A stretch of DNA of 64,000 bases from Pseudomonadota bacterium (GCA_023451375.1 JAEXZS010000093.1:1-64000); one strand, 5' to 3'; numbered from the stretch's first letter, positions 16,787 through 25,478 are shown. Notes: generated by a model not told the origin, from the sequence alone. Numbers and translations: made by a program.

Positions 16787-17437
16787 ATGGCGCGTAACCG
16801 CGACCCGTTCACCCAGGCGTTGGCGTCGTTGCGTGAGCGTATACATTCGGGAAGCTTGGCCGGCGGCTCGCCGGTCATCGTCCAGGACGAGGCCCAGAGG
16901 TTGCGTCTGTCGACGACGCCGATCCGCGAGGCCCTGGCGCGACTGAGCGGGGAAGGCTTGGTGGAGCGCGCCTCGTCCGGCGGCTATGTCACTCTGCGGC
17001 TGGACGCCACCGCGGCTCGCGACCGCTGGGCGATGCATGGTCATTACGTCCGCATCGCCTTCGAGGTGAACCTGCGCGCCCTCGGAGCCCTGCGTCCGCC
17101 GGCGCCCCCTTATGAACCCGGCTGTCCCGGATCGGCCGTGAATCGACTGTTCGCGACCATCGTCTGCAGCGCCGGCAATCAGGTCCTGTGGGACGGCTTT
17201 CAGAAGGTGAGCGGCCAGCTCGATCTGGTGCGCCGCCACGAGGCGACCCTGTTCGACGATCTTCGTGACGAGGCGATGGGCCTCTACGCCGCCTACACCG
17301 AGGAGGTCGCGCCGGGCTTCGCCGCGAGCGTGGGGCGCTACCATGATCGGCGCATCGGCGCGGCCGGTGCGCTGGCCGCCCTGGTCCTCGGCGGCGTCGC
17401 GACCCGGGAACAGGCGGCGCGGGATGGAAGGGTGTGA
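16787..17437 (+). CDS. GntR-family transcriptional regulator
   Basis: About 216 residues from the ATG at 16787; the frame is open 19 codons upstream but without coding signs. The winged helix is at about 5-70 (FTQALASLRERIHSGSLAGG, then LSTTPIREALARLSGEGLVER). The C-terminal part is helical but does not show the usual metal-binding His pattern of FCD domains. It diverges from the XRE gene and is convergent with a second GntR gene, with only five bases between their stops. GntR regulators are recurrent in Caulobacterales lasso clusters. Ligand unknown. Confidence 0.78.
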   Translation: MARNRDPFTQALASLRERIHSGSLAGGSPVIVQDEAQRLRLSTTPIREALARLSGEGLVERASSGGYVTLRLDATAARDRWAMHGHYVRIAFEVNLRALGALRPPAPPYEPGCPGSAVNRLFATIVCSAGNQVLWDGFQKVSGQLDLVRRHEATLFDDLRDEAMGLYAAYTEEVAPGFAASVGRYHDRRIGAAGALAALVLGGVATREQAARDGRV

Positions 17438-17442
17438 GGAAA

Positions 17443-18045
17443 TCAGGCGGCCTCGCTCACCAGGGTCCTTGCGCGTGAGCAGCGACGCTCGTGATAGGTT
17501 TCCAGCAGGCCCAGAAGCTCCGGGATCCGCCCGTCGACGATCACCTCCATCATGGTCCTTACGGTCGCACCGTCTGGGTCTTCGTGGCCGCGCTCGACCT
17601 CGAGGACGGTCTTGAGCCGGTCGACCACACGTCGATGGGCCAGGACGAGCGCGGCGTTGGACGACTGGCTGATGATCGCATCGAACAGGGCCTGAACGCC
17701 GTCGAGCGGATCGACGGCGACGGCCGCCTTGCGCAAGGGGGCGAGCCCACGGGGGTAGAGGGTCAGGGCGGCATGAAGATAGGCGAGCTGAAGCTCGAAC
17801 AGATCGATGATCTCGGCGGCGCCCAGCGACGGGTAGAAATAGCCACGTCCGCGTCTGCGCTCGATGAGCCCCTGTCCCGCGAGACAGGCGAGAGCTTCAC
17901 GGACGGGGGTGGCGCTCAATCCCACCTCCGCCGCCAGCTCCGTCACCACGATGGGCTCGCCGGGAACAAACCGGCCCGCCTCGGCGAACCGTTTTACAGC
18001 ACCCAGAGCCGCCCCATAGGGATCTCGTGGTTCGGAAGCCTGCAT
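17443..18045 (-). CDS. GntR-family transcriptional regulator
   Basis: 200 residues. Winged helix at about 10-75 (LAAEVGLSATPVREALACLAGQGLIERRRGRGYF), then a helical C-terminal domain (LGAAEIIDLFELQLAYLHAALTLYPRG). The DNA-binding half resembles the neighbouring GntR protein (SATPVREAL against STTPIREAL), which suggests an old duplication. Upstream, 18046-18297, is an unusually A/T-rich stretch likely to hold its promoter. It marks the right end of the lasso island. Confidence 0.77.
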   Translation of the reverse strand: MQASEPRDPYGAALGAVKRFAEAGRFVPGEPIVVTELAAEVGLSATPVREALACLAGQGLIERRRGRGYFYPSLGAAEIIDLFELQLAYLHAALTLYPRGLAPLRKAAVAVDPLDGVQALFDAIISQSSNAALVLAHRRVVDRLKTVLEVERGHEDPDGATVRTMMEVIVDGRIPELLGLLETYHERRCSRARTLVSEAA

Positions 18046-18122
18046 GACGCCCTCGACTGAACAATGGGCGGACCGGGAAGCGGGGGTAGCCGATCCGATT
18101 ACACAAATTAGTGCAGATATAT

Positions 18123-18131
18123 TTGATACAA
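18123..18131. promoter_or_regulatory. TTGATACAA, possible GntR operator
   Basis: TTGnnnCAA half-sites in an A/T-rich stretch about 80 bases upstream of the leftward GntR gene. This resembles the TTGTnnACAA class of GntR operators, but the match is short and I found no second copy near the precursor gene. Confidence 0.25.
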
Positions 18132-18170
18132 TGCAAGGTTATATTTATGCCGCCATAAAGTTGTGCCCAC

Positions 18171-18189
18171 CCCGCAAATTTCTTGCGGG
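18171..18189. other. Small perfect hairpin in the msrA-gntR gap
   Basis: CCCGCAA at 18171-18177 pairs with TTGCGGG at 18183-18189 around a five-base loop. It lies downstream of the leftward msrA-like gene and could end its transcript, although no T run follows. Confidence 0.35.
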
Positions 18190-18297
18190 TGATTGTCTAT
18201 CTTGTTGCGTATCAGTTGCTTCGGCCTGGCCAATCTATTGAGCTCCGATACTATTCCCGCTGCTGGGCGACATAGGCCGTCAGCTGCGGGATCCGGC

Positions 18298-18795
18298 TCA
18301 CGATCGCGAGGCCGCCGGCAGAGTGATTTCCGCAAAATTTCGCCGGATGAAATCCAACTTCGGGTCGATGTAACGCCGGCAGAACGGCCGGTTCGGATCG
18401 GTGCGATAGTAGTTCTGGAACCGTGCGTCCGAAGGGCGGAAGCCAGCGAAGGGCAAGACCTGGGTCTGCACCGGCTTCCCGATCTCGTCGGCGAAGGCTG
18501 AAATGACCGGATCCACTTCCTGCCGGTGAGCGTCGCCGAAGATGTAGATCGCTGTGCGGTATTTGCTGCGAGGCGATCGCGCGCGAGCCGACGAATGGGT
18601 TCTGAGATGCACCTCCGAAAGGGTGGCCAGGCTGATGACGCCCGGATCGAACGTCACGATCACCCCCTCCGCCCAAGTATCGGCGGGAGGCTCGGACCTG
18701 ATGAACCCCTGGTCTACGCGCGAGACCCCTTTGAGCGCCTGGAAGACGCCCTCGGTGCACCAGTGGCATCCCCCTCCGAAGCCGGCTCTCTCCAT
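18298..18795 (-). CDS. Peptide methionine sulfoxide reductase A-like protein
   Basis: 165 residues from the ATG at 18795. The active-site motif is GFGGGCHWC, a variant of the usual GCFWG/GCFWC, followed by the MsrA fold (QGFIRSEP, VTFDPGVISLATLSEVHLRTH, YRTAIYIF). MsrA reduces the S form of methionine sulfoxide in proteins. Compared with the second MsrA of this window (46031-46564) it is shorter and lacks the YTGG and NHEGD-type segment in the usual form, so it may be a divergent subfamily such as the MsrA-like proteins with a GCHWC site. It sits beside the lasso island. The start is uncertain because the frame is open 36 codons upstream. Confidence 0.75.
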   Translation of the reverse strand: MERAGFGGGCHWCTEGVFQALKGVSRVDQGFIRSEPPADTWAEGVIVTFDPGVISLATLSEVHLRTHSSARARSPRSKYRTAIYIFGDAHRQEVDPVISAFADEIGKPVQTQVLPFAGFRPSDARFQNYYRTDPNRPFCRRYIDPKLDFIRRNFAEITLPAASRS

Positions 18796-19261
18796 CACCC
18801 TGTCTTCTGTCAGCACATCCCGGTCCTCTGTCAGACGCCTGCGCGGCGATGCCGTTGGGTTTCGTATCGGCCGGCGCGATCTGTCGACGCCGGCGGTCGT
18901 CACGGACCTCTTGAGAGAGCTCCGTTTCGTCCGGCTCCGGCAGACTCCGGCTACCTTCTAGCTGACCCCCCAGCGCCTTGGTGTCCATCGGGCGGCGCGC
19001 ATGGATTCGATAGCTCCTGAGAACGGAACGCCTTGCTGGAGAGACGTGCCGACCTCGAGATGGGCCGACGTCGGGACGGATGTCGGGGCGTGAGAACGCT
19101 TTACTCGAGCGGCTGCGTGCGTGTCCGATCCAACGGGCTTGCAGGTCAAATCTCCTGCTCTCGGCGGAGACCAGGGGCGACGTCCGGATGGACGCGTCAG
19201 CTATCGAACCCATGTTCTGCGGGCGCTTCCGGACCGCGGCGCGGTGGCCGATGTTGGGCGC
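18796..19261. other. Intergenic stretch between msrA-like and peroxiredoxin-like genes
   Basis: 466 bases between divergent genes. Open frames exist on both strands but have no recognisable domains, and none has both a start with a ribosome binding site and protein-like composition. Promoters of both flanking genes must lie here; no distinct motif was seen. Confidence 0.4.
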
Positions 19262-19885
19262 ATGTTCGATATCCGCCCTGGTCAAACCCCCGCTGACGCA
19301 GACGACTGCACAGCGCTCTACGACAGCCTCGTCGAACGGCTCGTGCGGCTTCGCGTGGGTCGCAATGCGCCGAAGGTCGGAACGGCCTTCCCGGCCTTCA
19401 CGCTTCCCGAGGCGTCCGGCGTCCCGCGCTCGCTGCGGGATCTGCTCGATCGACCTCTGGTCGTCAGTTTCGTCGGCGGGGGCGGCTGCCCCTTTTGCCT
19501 GGAGATGCTCGCCGCCTGGAAGGAAACCCTGCCGGATCTGATCGCCGCGGGCGGGCGGTTGTTGATCTTGACCGGTGACAGCGGTCTGGCCGTGAGGGGC
19601 GAACACGCCGTCAGCGGGCGGGTGGATGTGCTCATCGACACCAATCACGGGCTCGCCCTGGCCAGCGGCGTCGTCTTTCATGTCGGGCCGGAACTGACCC
19701 GCCGGCACCGTGACGCGGGTCTCGACCTCAGGCACATCTACGGCTCCGAAGCGGGCCTGCTCCCCATCTCCGCGATCTTCGTGCTGGATCCGGACGGGGT
19801 GATCCGACACGCCCATGTCGATCCCGATTTTCGTCGACGTCCCGACCTGGCTGCCGTGATCTCGACGGTCAGGGCGCTGGCCTGA
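19262..19885 (+). CDS. Peroxiredoxin-like (AhpC/TSA, thioredoxin fold) protein
   Basis: 207 residues from the ATG at 19262, chosen by alignment with the paralogue at 31201-31845. Thioredoxin-fold features are VGTAFPAFTLPEASG, the cysteine site GGGGCPFCLEML and the cis-Pro-like segment LLPISAIFVLDPDG. The CxxC differs from classical peroxiredoxins (TxxC), so a thiol oxidoreductase of the AhpC/TSA-like group is the safe call. It belongs with the msr genes in repair of oxidised thiols and methionines; the electron donor is unknown. Confidence 0.78.
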   Translation: MFDIRPGQTPADADDCTALYDSLVERLVRLRVGRNAPKVGTAFPAFTLPEASGVPRSLRDLLDRPLVVSFVGGGGCPFCLEMLAAWKETLPDLIAAGGRLLILTGDSGLAVRGEHAVSGRVDVLIDTNHGLALASGVVFHVGPELTRRHRDAGLDLRHIYGSEAGLLPISAIFVLDPDGVIRHAHVDPDFRRRPDLAAVISTVRALA

Positions 19886-20033
19886 GAGCGATACCGTCAC
19901 TGGCCGTTCCGCCGGGGACGCGGCCGTTGCATCCGGAGACGTCCAGAGCGCCCCCGATCGTTCGAGGCTCACACAGCGGCTGACGAGCGGTTCCCTGCGT
20001 CGGCATTCGAGCAGACGCGAGGGATTGCGCGCA

Positions 20034-20471
20034 TCAGAGCGTTCGTTCGACGATCGGGTCGTGAACGCCCGCCATCCAGCCGACGACCGCCGACAGGTCG
20101 CCGGCGACGGTCATCTCGCCGGACGCCAGCAGGCGCGCCTGCTCCGCGGCGTAGACGGGGTCGTCGCTTTTCAGGCGGTTGAGCGTTCGAGCCGCCGCCT
20201 TCGTCAACTCGATCACGATGTCGGCGGTCTCATCGGCGCCCACGCCGACCCGGAAGATGGGCCAGCCGTTGGCGAGATCGAAACGAATCCCCTGAACCCG
20301 CCCGTCGCCGATCGCGTCCCCGTCCGAATAGCGCTCCAGGATGGAGAGCGTCGTGTCGGGCGCCAGATCGGCGGCCAGCGCCGCTTCGCTCATGAGCGCG
20401 CCGACCATGGCGAACCAGTCCGGTTCGCCATGCTTCAGTTTTTGCACGGGCACGGTCGTCCCTCCTTCCAT
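20034..20471 (-). CDS. Hypothetical protein, SCP2-like
   Basis: 145 residues from the ATG at 20471 (another start at 20492 is two bases after the upstream stop). The C-terminal part (VIELTKAAARTLNRLKSDDP, ARLLASGEMTVAGDL, VHDPIVERT) resembles the end of SCP2 sterol-carrier-like domains, where a hydrophobic pocket binds lipid-like ligands. It is co-directional with and immediately downstream of the oxidoreductase gene, so both are probably controlled by the TetR repressor encoded divergently. The function is not established. Confidence 0.6.
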   Translation of the reverse strand: MEGGTTVPVQKLKHGEPDWFAMVGALMSEAALAADLAPDTTLSILERYSDGDAIGDGRVQGIRFDLANGWPIFRVGVGADETADIVIELTKAAARTLNRLKSDDPVYAAEQARLLASGEMTVAGDLSAVVGWMAGVHDPIVERTL

Positions 20472-20494
20472 TATGTTGCGGCCCTCGCGCACCG

Positions 20495-21514
20495 TCAGTC
20501 GACCGTCAGGACCAGCTTGCCCTGCAGATGACCTTCCGCGGCGCGGGCGTGGGCTTTCGAGGCGTCCGCGAGCAAATAGGTGCTGTCGATCGCGACCCGG
20601 AGCGCGCCGCTGGCCAGGAGGGGCGCCAGTTCGGCGAGCTGGGCGCCGTTCGAGCGGACCTGGGTGGCGGACACGGTGACGCCGAGCGTGTCGGCCTCAT
20701 CGTGGCCATCGAATCCCAGAGGGAACACCGGGAAGAGGGCGCCGCCGCGCTTGAGCGTGCGCAGGAAGCGGCTCGACGTCGGACCACCGAGTGAATCGAC
20801 GACGAGATCGAGATCTCTGACGACATCTTCGGGCGTGGTCTTGCCGTAGTCGATGAACTCGTCCACGCCGAGGTCCCGCAACAGCGCCTCGTGTTTGCCC
20901 GAGGCGACGGCGATGACACGCGCGCCCTTCAGCTTGGCGATCTGGACGGCGAAGTGACCCACGCCTCCGGCAGCGCCGTTGACTAGAACCGTCCTGCCGT
21001 CGAGCGGGACCGGGGCGTGCGGACCGGGCTGAAGGGGGTTCGCTTCTCCGTGACCGAGATCGACGAGAAACTGCCATGCGGTCAGCAGGGACATGGGGGC
21101 GCCGGCGGCGTGCACATGGTCCACGCCGACGGGCTTGATGGCGGCATGCGAAGCGGGCACGGCGACGTACTGCGCGTAACCGCGGCTGGCGCCGGCCATG
21201 CCTTCGGGGAAATTGACCATGGCGTAGACCTCATCGCCGATGGAGAAGCCACTGACACCGTCGCCCACCGCCTCGACCTCGCCGGAGATATCCGTACCGG
21301 GGATGGCGGGGAAATCGACCTTGGGTCGCCACTCTTCGGGCAGGGAGGTGAAGCCTTCGCGGAAGTACCAGTCCGGCGGATTGAGGCCCGCCGCGCCAAC
21401 CCTGACGAGGATTTCGCCGGCCCTGGCCGCCGGTCGGGGCGCATCCTCGTAGACGAGAACCTCCGGGCCGCCGAACGCATGGAACCGGGCCGCCTTCATC
21501 GTTTGGACTGACAT
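20495..21514 (-). CDS. NADPH:quinone oxidoreductase-like, zinc-independent MDR family
   Basis: 339 residues. The GroES-like fold at the N-terminus (EVLVYEDAPRPAARAGEILVRVGAAGLNPPDWYF) is followed by a Rossmann domain with NGAAGGVGHFAVQIAKLKGA as nucleotide-binding loop. It lacks the structural-zinc cysteines, as in quinone reductases and enoyl reductases of this family. Such enzymes reduce quinones or reactive alkenals with NADPH. The ATG at 21514 has GGAGAGGA upstream. It diverges from a TetR gene with two operator-like palindromes between them, the usual layout of a repressor and its detoxifying target. Confidence 0.85.
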   Translation of the reverse strand: MSVQTMKAARFHAFGGPEVLVYEDAPRPAARAGEILVRVGAAGLNPPDWYFREGFTSLPEEWRPKVDFPAIPGTDISGEVEAVGDGVSGFSIGDEVYAMVNFPEGMAGASRGYAQYVAVPASHAAIKPVGVDHVHAAGAPMSLLTAWQFLVDLGHGEANPLQPGPHAPVPLDGRTVLVNGAAGGVGHFAVQIAKLKGARVIAVASGKHEALLRDLGVDEFIDYGKTTPEDVVRDLDLVVDSLGGPTSSRFLRTLKRGGALFPVFPLGFDGHDEADTLGVTVSATQVRSNGAQLAELAPLLASGALRVAIDSTYLLADASKAHARAAEGHLQGKLVLTVD

Positions 21515-21549
21515 TGCATTCCTCTCCAAAAGAGATCATCTACTGCTTC

Positions 21550-21564
21550 CGGAGCAGTGTTCCG
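21550..21564. promoter_or_regulatory. TetR-type operator, copy 1
   Basis: CGGAGCAGTGTTCCG, a near-perfect palindrome in the gap between the oxidoreductase and the TetR gene. It is repeated with two differences at 21573-21587, centres 23 bases apart. GGAGC-spacer-GYTCC is the kind of site bound by TetR/AcrR repressors that control divergent oxidoreductases. Confidence 0.75.
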
Positions 21565-21572
21565 CATATATC

Positions 21573-21587
21573 CGGAGCGGTGCTCCG
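21573..21587. promoter_or_regulatory. TetR-type operator, copy 2
   Basis: CGGAGCGGTGCTCCG, second copy of the palindrome, 18 bases before the TTG start of the TetR gene. The pair probably lets the repressor block both divergent promoters. Confidence 0.75.
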
Positions 21588-21605
21588 TTTGTCAGGGAGC
21601 GAACG

Positions 21606-22163
21606 TTGCGCAGCGACGCCAGGCAGAATCGCGATCGGCTTCTCTCGGCCGCGCGGAGCGCGGTGACCGAGCAGGGCGCCGACTTCTCCCTTCGGGATGT
21701 GGCCCGCCGCGCCGGCGTGGGAATGGGCACCCTCTACCGTCACTTCCCGAGCCGGGAAGCGCTGCTCGAGACGCTGCTGCGCGCGGGTTTCGACGATCTC
21801 GCGGACAGGGCGACGGCGCTCGGGACCGCCGACGCGCCTGGCGAGGCGCTGATGATCTGGCTGCGGGAGGCGGTGGCGGCGGCCCATGAGTACAAGGGGG
21901 CGATCGACGCAATGGTGGCGGCGATCGCCGATCCCGGTTCGCCGCTTTATGCCTCTTGCCAGGCCATGAAGGCGGCGGGTGGCGAGCTGCTCAAGCGAGC
22001 CCAGAACGCGGGCGAGGCCCGCTCCGACATCGATGGATCGGACCTCTTCGCCGTGCTCGCGGCGCTGGCGTGGCTCCGGGACCAGCCTGCCTTCGCTGCG
22101 CGCACGGATCTTCATTTCGACCTCATGGGCGGCACCCTGCTGGTGCGATCGAAGACCCCGTGA
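21606..22163 (+). CDS. TetR-family repressor of the adjacent oxidoreductase
   Basis: 185 residues. The N-terminal helix-turn-helix is clear (SLRDVARRAGVGMGTLYRHFPSREALLE, about 28-55); the rest is a helical ligand-binding domain. It uses a TTG start at 21606 with CAGGGAG upstream. The duplicated palindrome just upstream supports autoregulation and control of the divergent quinone-reductase-like gene. Inducer unknown; an electrophile or quinone is likely from context. Confidence 0.85.
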   Translation: MRSDARQNRDRLLSAARSAVTEQGADFSLRDVARRAGVGMGTLYRHFPSREALLETLLRAGFDDLADRATALGTADAPGEALMIWLREAVAAAHEYKGAIDAMVAAIADPGSPLYASCQAMKAAGGELLKRAQNAGEARSDIDGSDLFAVLAALAWLRDQPAFAARTDLHFDLMGGTLLVRSKTP

Positions 22164-22184
22164 ACCGGGCGTCGCGCCGCCGGA

Positions 22185-22952
22185 TCATCCGGCGTGCTGG
22201 ATCAGGAGAAATGCGGCGAGGAAGCCGACGACCGTGATCAGTCCTATGAACGGCTGGGCGTTTTCGAATGCTTCGGGGATCATGGTTTCGGCCAGCATGG
22301 CGAGAACCGCCCCGGCGGCGAAGGCGAGGATGGCGGGCATGAGGGCGGCCGGCGCTGCGCCCAGCAGAAGACTCCCCAAGAGGGCGGCCAGACCGATGAC
22401 GACCGGAATGCCGATCCATACGGTGAAGATGTAGCGCCGCGAGCGACCGGCCAGCTTCATGCCCGAGGCGCTGGAGAGCCCCTGCGGGACGTTGGCCAGA
22501 AAGAAGCCGGCGACGACGCCCAGGCCGATCTGTCCGCCGCCGAGCATGGAGAGGCCGATCACCAAGGCTTCGGGCACGCCGTCCATGAGGGCCCCGACGG
22601 CGATCGCCGCCCCGCTTCCCTTGTGCTCGGCCTCACTCGGCTGATGGACGCATTCTCCGCAGCGTTTGCGGTTCTTGGCGCCCGCGGCGGCGAGGCGCCA
22701 GTTGATCAGGCTGAATGCGGCGCCACCCGACAGGACGCCCCCGACCGTCGGGAGCAGGCCGCTCAGCCGGTAAGCTTCGGTCATCAGTTCGACCGAGACC
22801 ACGGCGATGAGGACGCCTCCGCCGAAGCCCATGACGGCCGCGACTGTGCGGTGGCCGAGATGGCGCGCCAGGCTCGACGCGAGGATGGCGCCGATCAGCA
22901 GGCCGCTGGCGGACAGCAGGCCCCAGAGGCCCGCCTGAACGAAGATCGGCAT
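22185..22952 (-). CDS. ZIP-family divalent metal transporter
   Basis: 255 residues with about eight membrane helices. The signature helices IV and V are visible as GALMDGVPEALVIGLS and ANVPQGLSSASGMKL, containing the metal-binding His-free/acidic variant of the ZIP consensus. A cytoplasmic loop (KNRKRCGECVHQPSEAEHK) holds two Cys and two His and may bind metal. ZIP proteins bring zinc, iron or manganese into the cytoplasm. It is convergent with the TetR gene and not obviously in an operon. Confidence 0.83.
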   Translation of the reverse strand: MPIFVQAGLWGLLSASGLLIGAILASSLARHLGHRTVAAVMGFGGGVLIAVVSVELMTEAYRLSGLLPTVGGVLSGGAAFSLINWRLAAAGAKNRKRCGECVHQPSEAEHKGSGAAIAVGALMDGVPEALVIGLSMLGGGQIGLGVVAGFFLANVPQGLSSASGMKLAGRSRRYIFTVWIGIPVVIGLAALLGSLLLGAAPAALMPAILAFAAGAVLAMLAETMIPEAFENAQPFIGLITVVGFLAAFLLIQHAG

Positions 22953-23104
22953 CGAAACCCGCTACATCCTGGCTGCCGGAATATGCACGGTGCATGGTTT
23001 TGGCGGGGTTGGCTAGTCGGTCCACACTAACTGCGCGTTGAGGCCCGATCCGTCCGGCCATCGGTGTCGGGCTTAGTCCGCACGGGCCGGGTCGCCAGAC
23101 GTTA

Positions 23105-23983
23105 TCAGAGGCGGTGATAGTAGTTTGCGATTGTCTTTGCGTAGTCCGCGCCAAGAGGCGCGCTCGTGAGGGCGCCGATATGGTCTCGGAAGAGATTTGC
23201 TGCACTGCCGGCGACATGCCAACTGCCTGAGCGGGGATTGGATTGGGCCCAGAGATGATACTGGTAAAGGATCTCATGGCCGCCGATCCGAGGGCCGAAG
23301 ACGGGGGCATCGATTGAGGCGATCATCGCCGAAACCGCTTTGATCGCTGTCTCGCAGTCCGAGAAGTTGGGTTCGATATGCTTGATCGTCTGCCACTGGG
23401 CAGAGCGCCGAGGGCCGTCGAGGCCGAACTCGTGAGCGATGTCGTTGCGTGTATCCTGGAGCTTCTGCAGCTTCGGTTCCAGTGCCCATGCCTTCGCTGG
23501 AAGCGTGCCGAAGACGGCTTCCAGATTTTTGAGCCTGTCCTTCCATACGCCCTTTGTAAATGTGGCGACCTTCGCTTTGAGCGCCCTGTTCCATCCAGTC
23601 GGCGTGGGTTTCTTGCCCATCAGATAGAGATATCCGTCCTGGCCCGTCAGCGCCGGATCAACCAGTCCAGGTTGAGCTCGCAAGGCGCTTGTGGTCGCCG
23701 AGCTGAGGTACACCTCCAGCAGAGAGGCGGCGGACACCAGCACATACTGGCGTGTCCAGATCCGGTGCTCCTTTGCGCCCGCGATCCACTCTGGTTCTGA
23801 CTTGTATATCCCATGGCTAGCGGGCGTCTCCGGCGGGAACGTGATCTTGTCGAATCCACCGGCGAGGTGATCGAACCCTCGCTCACCGACCCAGAAGGCA
23901 TGGTTGAACCGCGTGAGGTTTTGCTTCGCCATCTGACGGGCAAGGGTCGTCCCGAACGGTAAAGCTGTGAGGGTCAGAGTCAT
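23105..23983 (-). CDS. HEPN-motif protein of unknown function
   Basis: About 292 residues from the ATG at 23983 (a TTG at 24019 is also open). No named family is recognised. The one informative motif is KLQDTRNDIAHEFGLDG near residue 205, with RNDIAH fitting the Rx4-6H RNase-like site of HEPN domains. The protein is helical and soluble (ATTSALRAQPGL, FGTLPAKAWALEPKLQ). It diverges from the next gene, which carries a similar RNKIVH motif, with 85 bases between the starts. HEPN pairs are frequent in toxin and antiphage systems; a role here is inference. Confidence 0.6.
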   Translation of the reverse strand: MTLTLTALPFGTTLARQMAKQNLTRFNHAFWVGERGFDHLAGGFDKITFPPETPASHGIYKSEPEWIAGAKEHRIWTRQYVLVSAASLLEVYLSSATTSALRAQPGLVDPALTGQDGYLYLMGKKPTPTGWNRALKAKVATFTKGVWKDRLKNLEAVFGTLPAKAWALEPKLQKLQDTRNDIAHEFGLDGPRRSAQWQTIKHIEPNFSDCETAIKAVSAMIASIDAPVFGPRIGGHEILYQYHLWAQSNPRSGSWHVAGSAANLFRDHIGALTSAPLGADYAKTIANYYHRL

Positions 23984-24068
23984 CACGGGATATTGGAGCC
24001 GTGACGGATAACGATGCAAGTTATGGTTACGCTATAGGGCGCCGGGTATTTCGAGCGGAGGTCTACGC

Positions 24069-25478
24069 ATGACTGGAGTGGAACGGGTCAGCGCAGGACT
24101 GCTGCACCCGATGGGCGATGCCTTGGGCAACATTCTTTGGCCAGGCACATTGCCTGAAGCGCAAGAGGCAGGTCTGAACGCGGCCATCGCGGCGATTTCC
24201 GCGAAAGGCTACTTTGCCAGTGCGTTTCCGGAAGGCGACGGCCTCTGTTTCAAGCGCGATGATGGCGCCGTCTACGATCCCGAAACCGCTTTCGACGATT
24301 TTCAGGCCGCATTCCCGTTTTTGGCGCTCGAACTCCTGGATCCTCGAAATCCGTCAATGTCGCTTGCTCGTCTGGCCGGAGATCGGACGGTCGCCTGCAC
24401 CTGCCTCGTCCCTGTTGAGGGTCTGAGGCTCGAGGCGCCGTTCGGGCTGGGCCAAACCCGCTTTCACGCCCCCGTCGACGGCGAGGATATCGCCCTGGCC
24501 CATCACGCTTGGGGCCAGCTCTGTGAGGTTCCCGGAGCGGACGTTACGCCCGGCTGGGCGCCCGATGGGCGAGCGTCGGGTACGACTGGATTGCTGGCGC
24601 ATGCCCTTATCGAGCGGACGGTAGAGCTACCGCTTTCGGCGTTCTATGCGGCAGAGGGCTCGTTTGACGGACAGTCGGCGCTGCTGAGAATCGTGATGGA
24701 GGATGCCGATCACGCACTTGATCCGGTCCGCTTCGACCTGTGCCATTTCGCGCGGCTCGAGTGTCTACCAGCGAAGCCGGGGTGGGTTGGAGAGTTCGCG
24801 CTTGCCCATATCATGCCGGTTGGAAAAACGCCGAAGCCGCGAACACTGGGGGGCAAACCCTATGTGCTGCGCGTGATGAATAACTGGCTTGGACTTGAGG
24901 TTGAGACCGGGCATCTCGGAATGGCCCAACCGCTCTCGGACCTTGTGGTGGACACCGTCGATGCGGACGAGATCACTCTGGCGCTCAAGGGCGCGCTACG
25001 GGCATGGAACCGCTCCTTCTATCTCGTGGAGCTGGAAGCGTCCTTTCTGCACCTCGTCTACGCGATCGACGCGCTATGCGACCCGGGCAGGCTGGTCGGC
25101 GACCGTCAGCGCCTCTGGGTCACGGCTTATGCTTCCAACGGAGACGCCGCAGACTTCTCCGTGCGGTTGGCCACCTTCGATCAGCATTATTCTGTTCGGA
25201 ACAAAATTGTCCACTCAGGGGAGAGCTTCGCGAGCCTGGGTTTGAACGGGGAAGAGCAGTGCGACTTCATGCTCAGGACTTTGGGCTCTTGCATTCGGAC
25301 CATCATGTTCGCGGGGTTCTCCGATCGTCAGGGCGCAGCGCAGTTCGCCTTCGATCGGCTGATCTCTCCGGAGCTTGCGGCAGTTACCCGTTTCGGAAAA
25401 GTGACTGGTCCTGTCGCCACCGATAAGGCGTTCCTGAAGCATATGGCTGAGTTGCATCCGGCGACCCCATCGGCGTGA
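24069..25478 (+). CDS. HEPN-motif protein, ApeA/HEPN-like, unknown function
   Basis: 469 residues with a strong start (GGAGGTCTACGC before the ATG). The N-terminal 280 residues look like a beta-rich domain (LCFKRDDGAVYDPETAFDDF, GSFDGQSALLRIVMED) of the type found before C-terminal HEPN domains. The C-terminal part is helical and has HYSVRNKIVHSGESFASLG near residue 375, with RNKIVH as Rx4H motif. Large proteins with an N-terminal domain and C-terminal ApeA-like HEPN include abortive-infection effectors. It lies opposite another HEPN-motif gene. Specific function unknown. Confidence 0.6.
   Translation: MTGVERVSAGLLHPMGDALGNILWPGTLPEAQEAGLNAAIAAISAKGYFASAFPEGDGLCFKRDDGAVYDPETAFDDFQAAFPFLALELLDPRNPSMSLARLAGDRTVACTCLVPVEGLRLEAPFGLGQTRFHAPVDGEDIALAHHAWGQLCEVPGADVTPGWAPDGRASGTTGLLAHALIERTVELPLSAFYAAEGSFDGQSALLRIVMEDADHALDPVRFDLCHFARLECLPAKPGWVGEFALAHIMPVGKTPKPRTLGGKPYVLRVMNNWLGLEVETGHLGMAQPLSDLVVDTVDADEITLALKGALRAWNRSFYLVELEASFLHLVYAIDALCDPGRLVGDRQRLWVTAYASNGDAADFSVRLATFDQHYSVRNKIVHSGESFASLGLNGEEQCDFMLRTLGSCIRTIMFAGFSDRQGAAQFAFDRLISPELAAVTRFGKVTGPVATDKAFLKHMAELHPATPSA

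Noticed and set aside
18251..19972. Very long open frame on the minus strand (over 570 codons)
   Set aside because: It crosses the msrA-like and peroxiredoxin-like genes in another frame, has no domain or hydrophobic pattern, and its Arg/Gly/Asp-rich text is typical of shadow frames in high-GC DNA.
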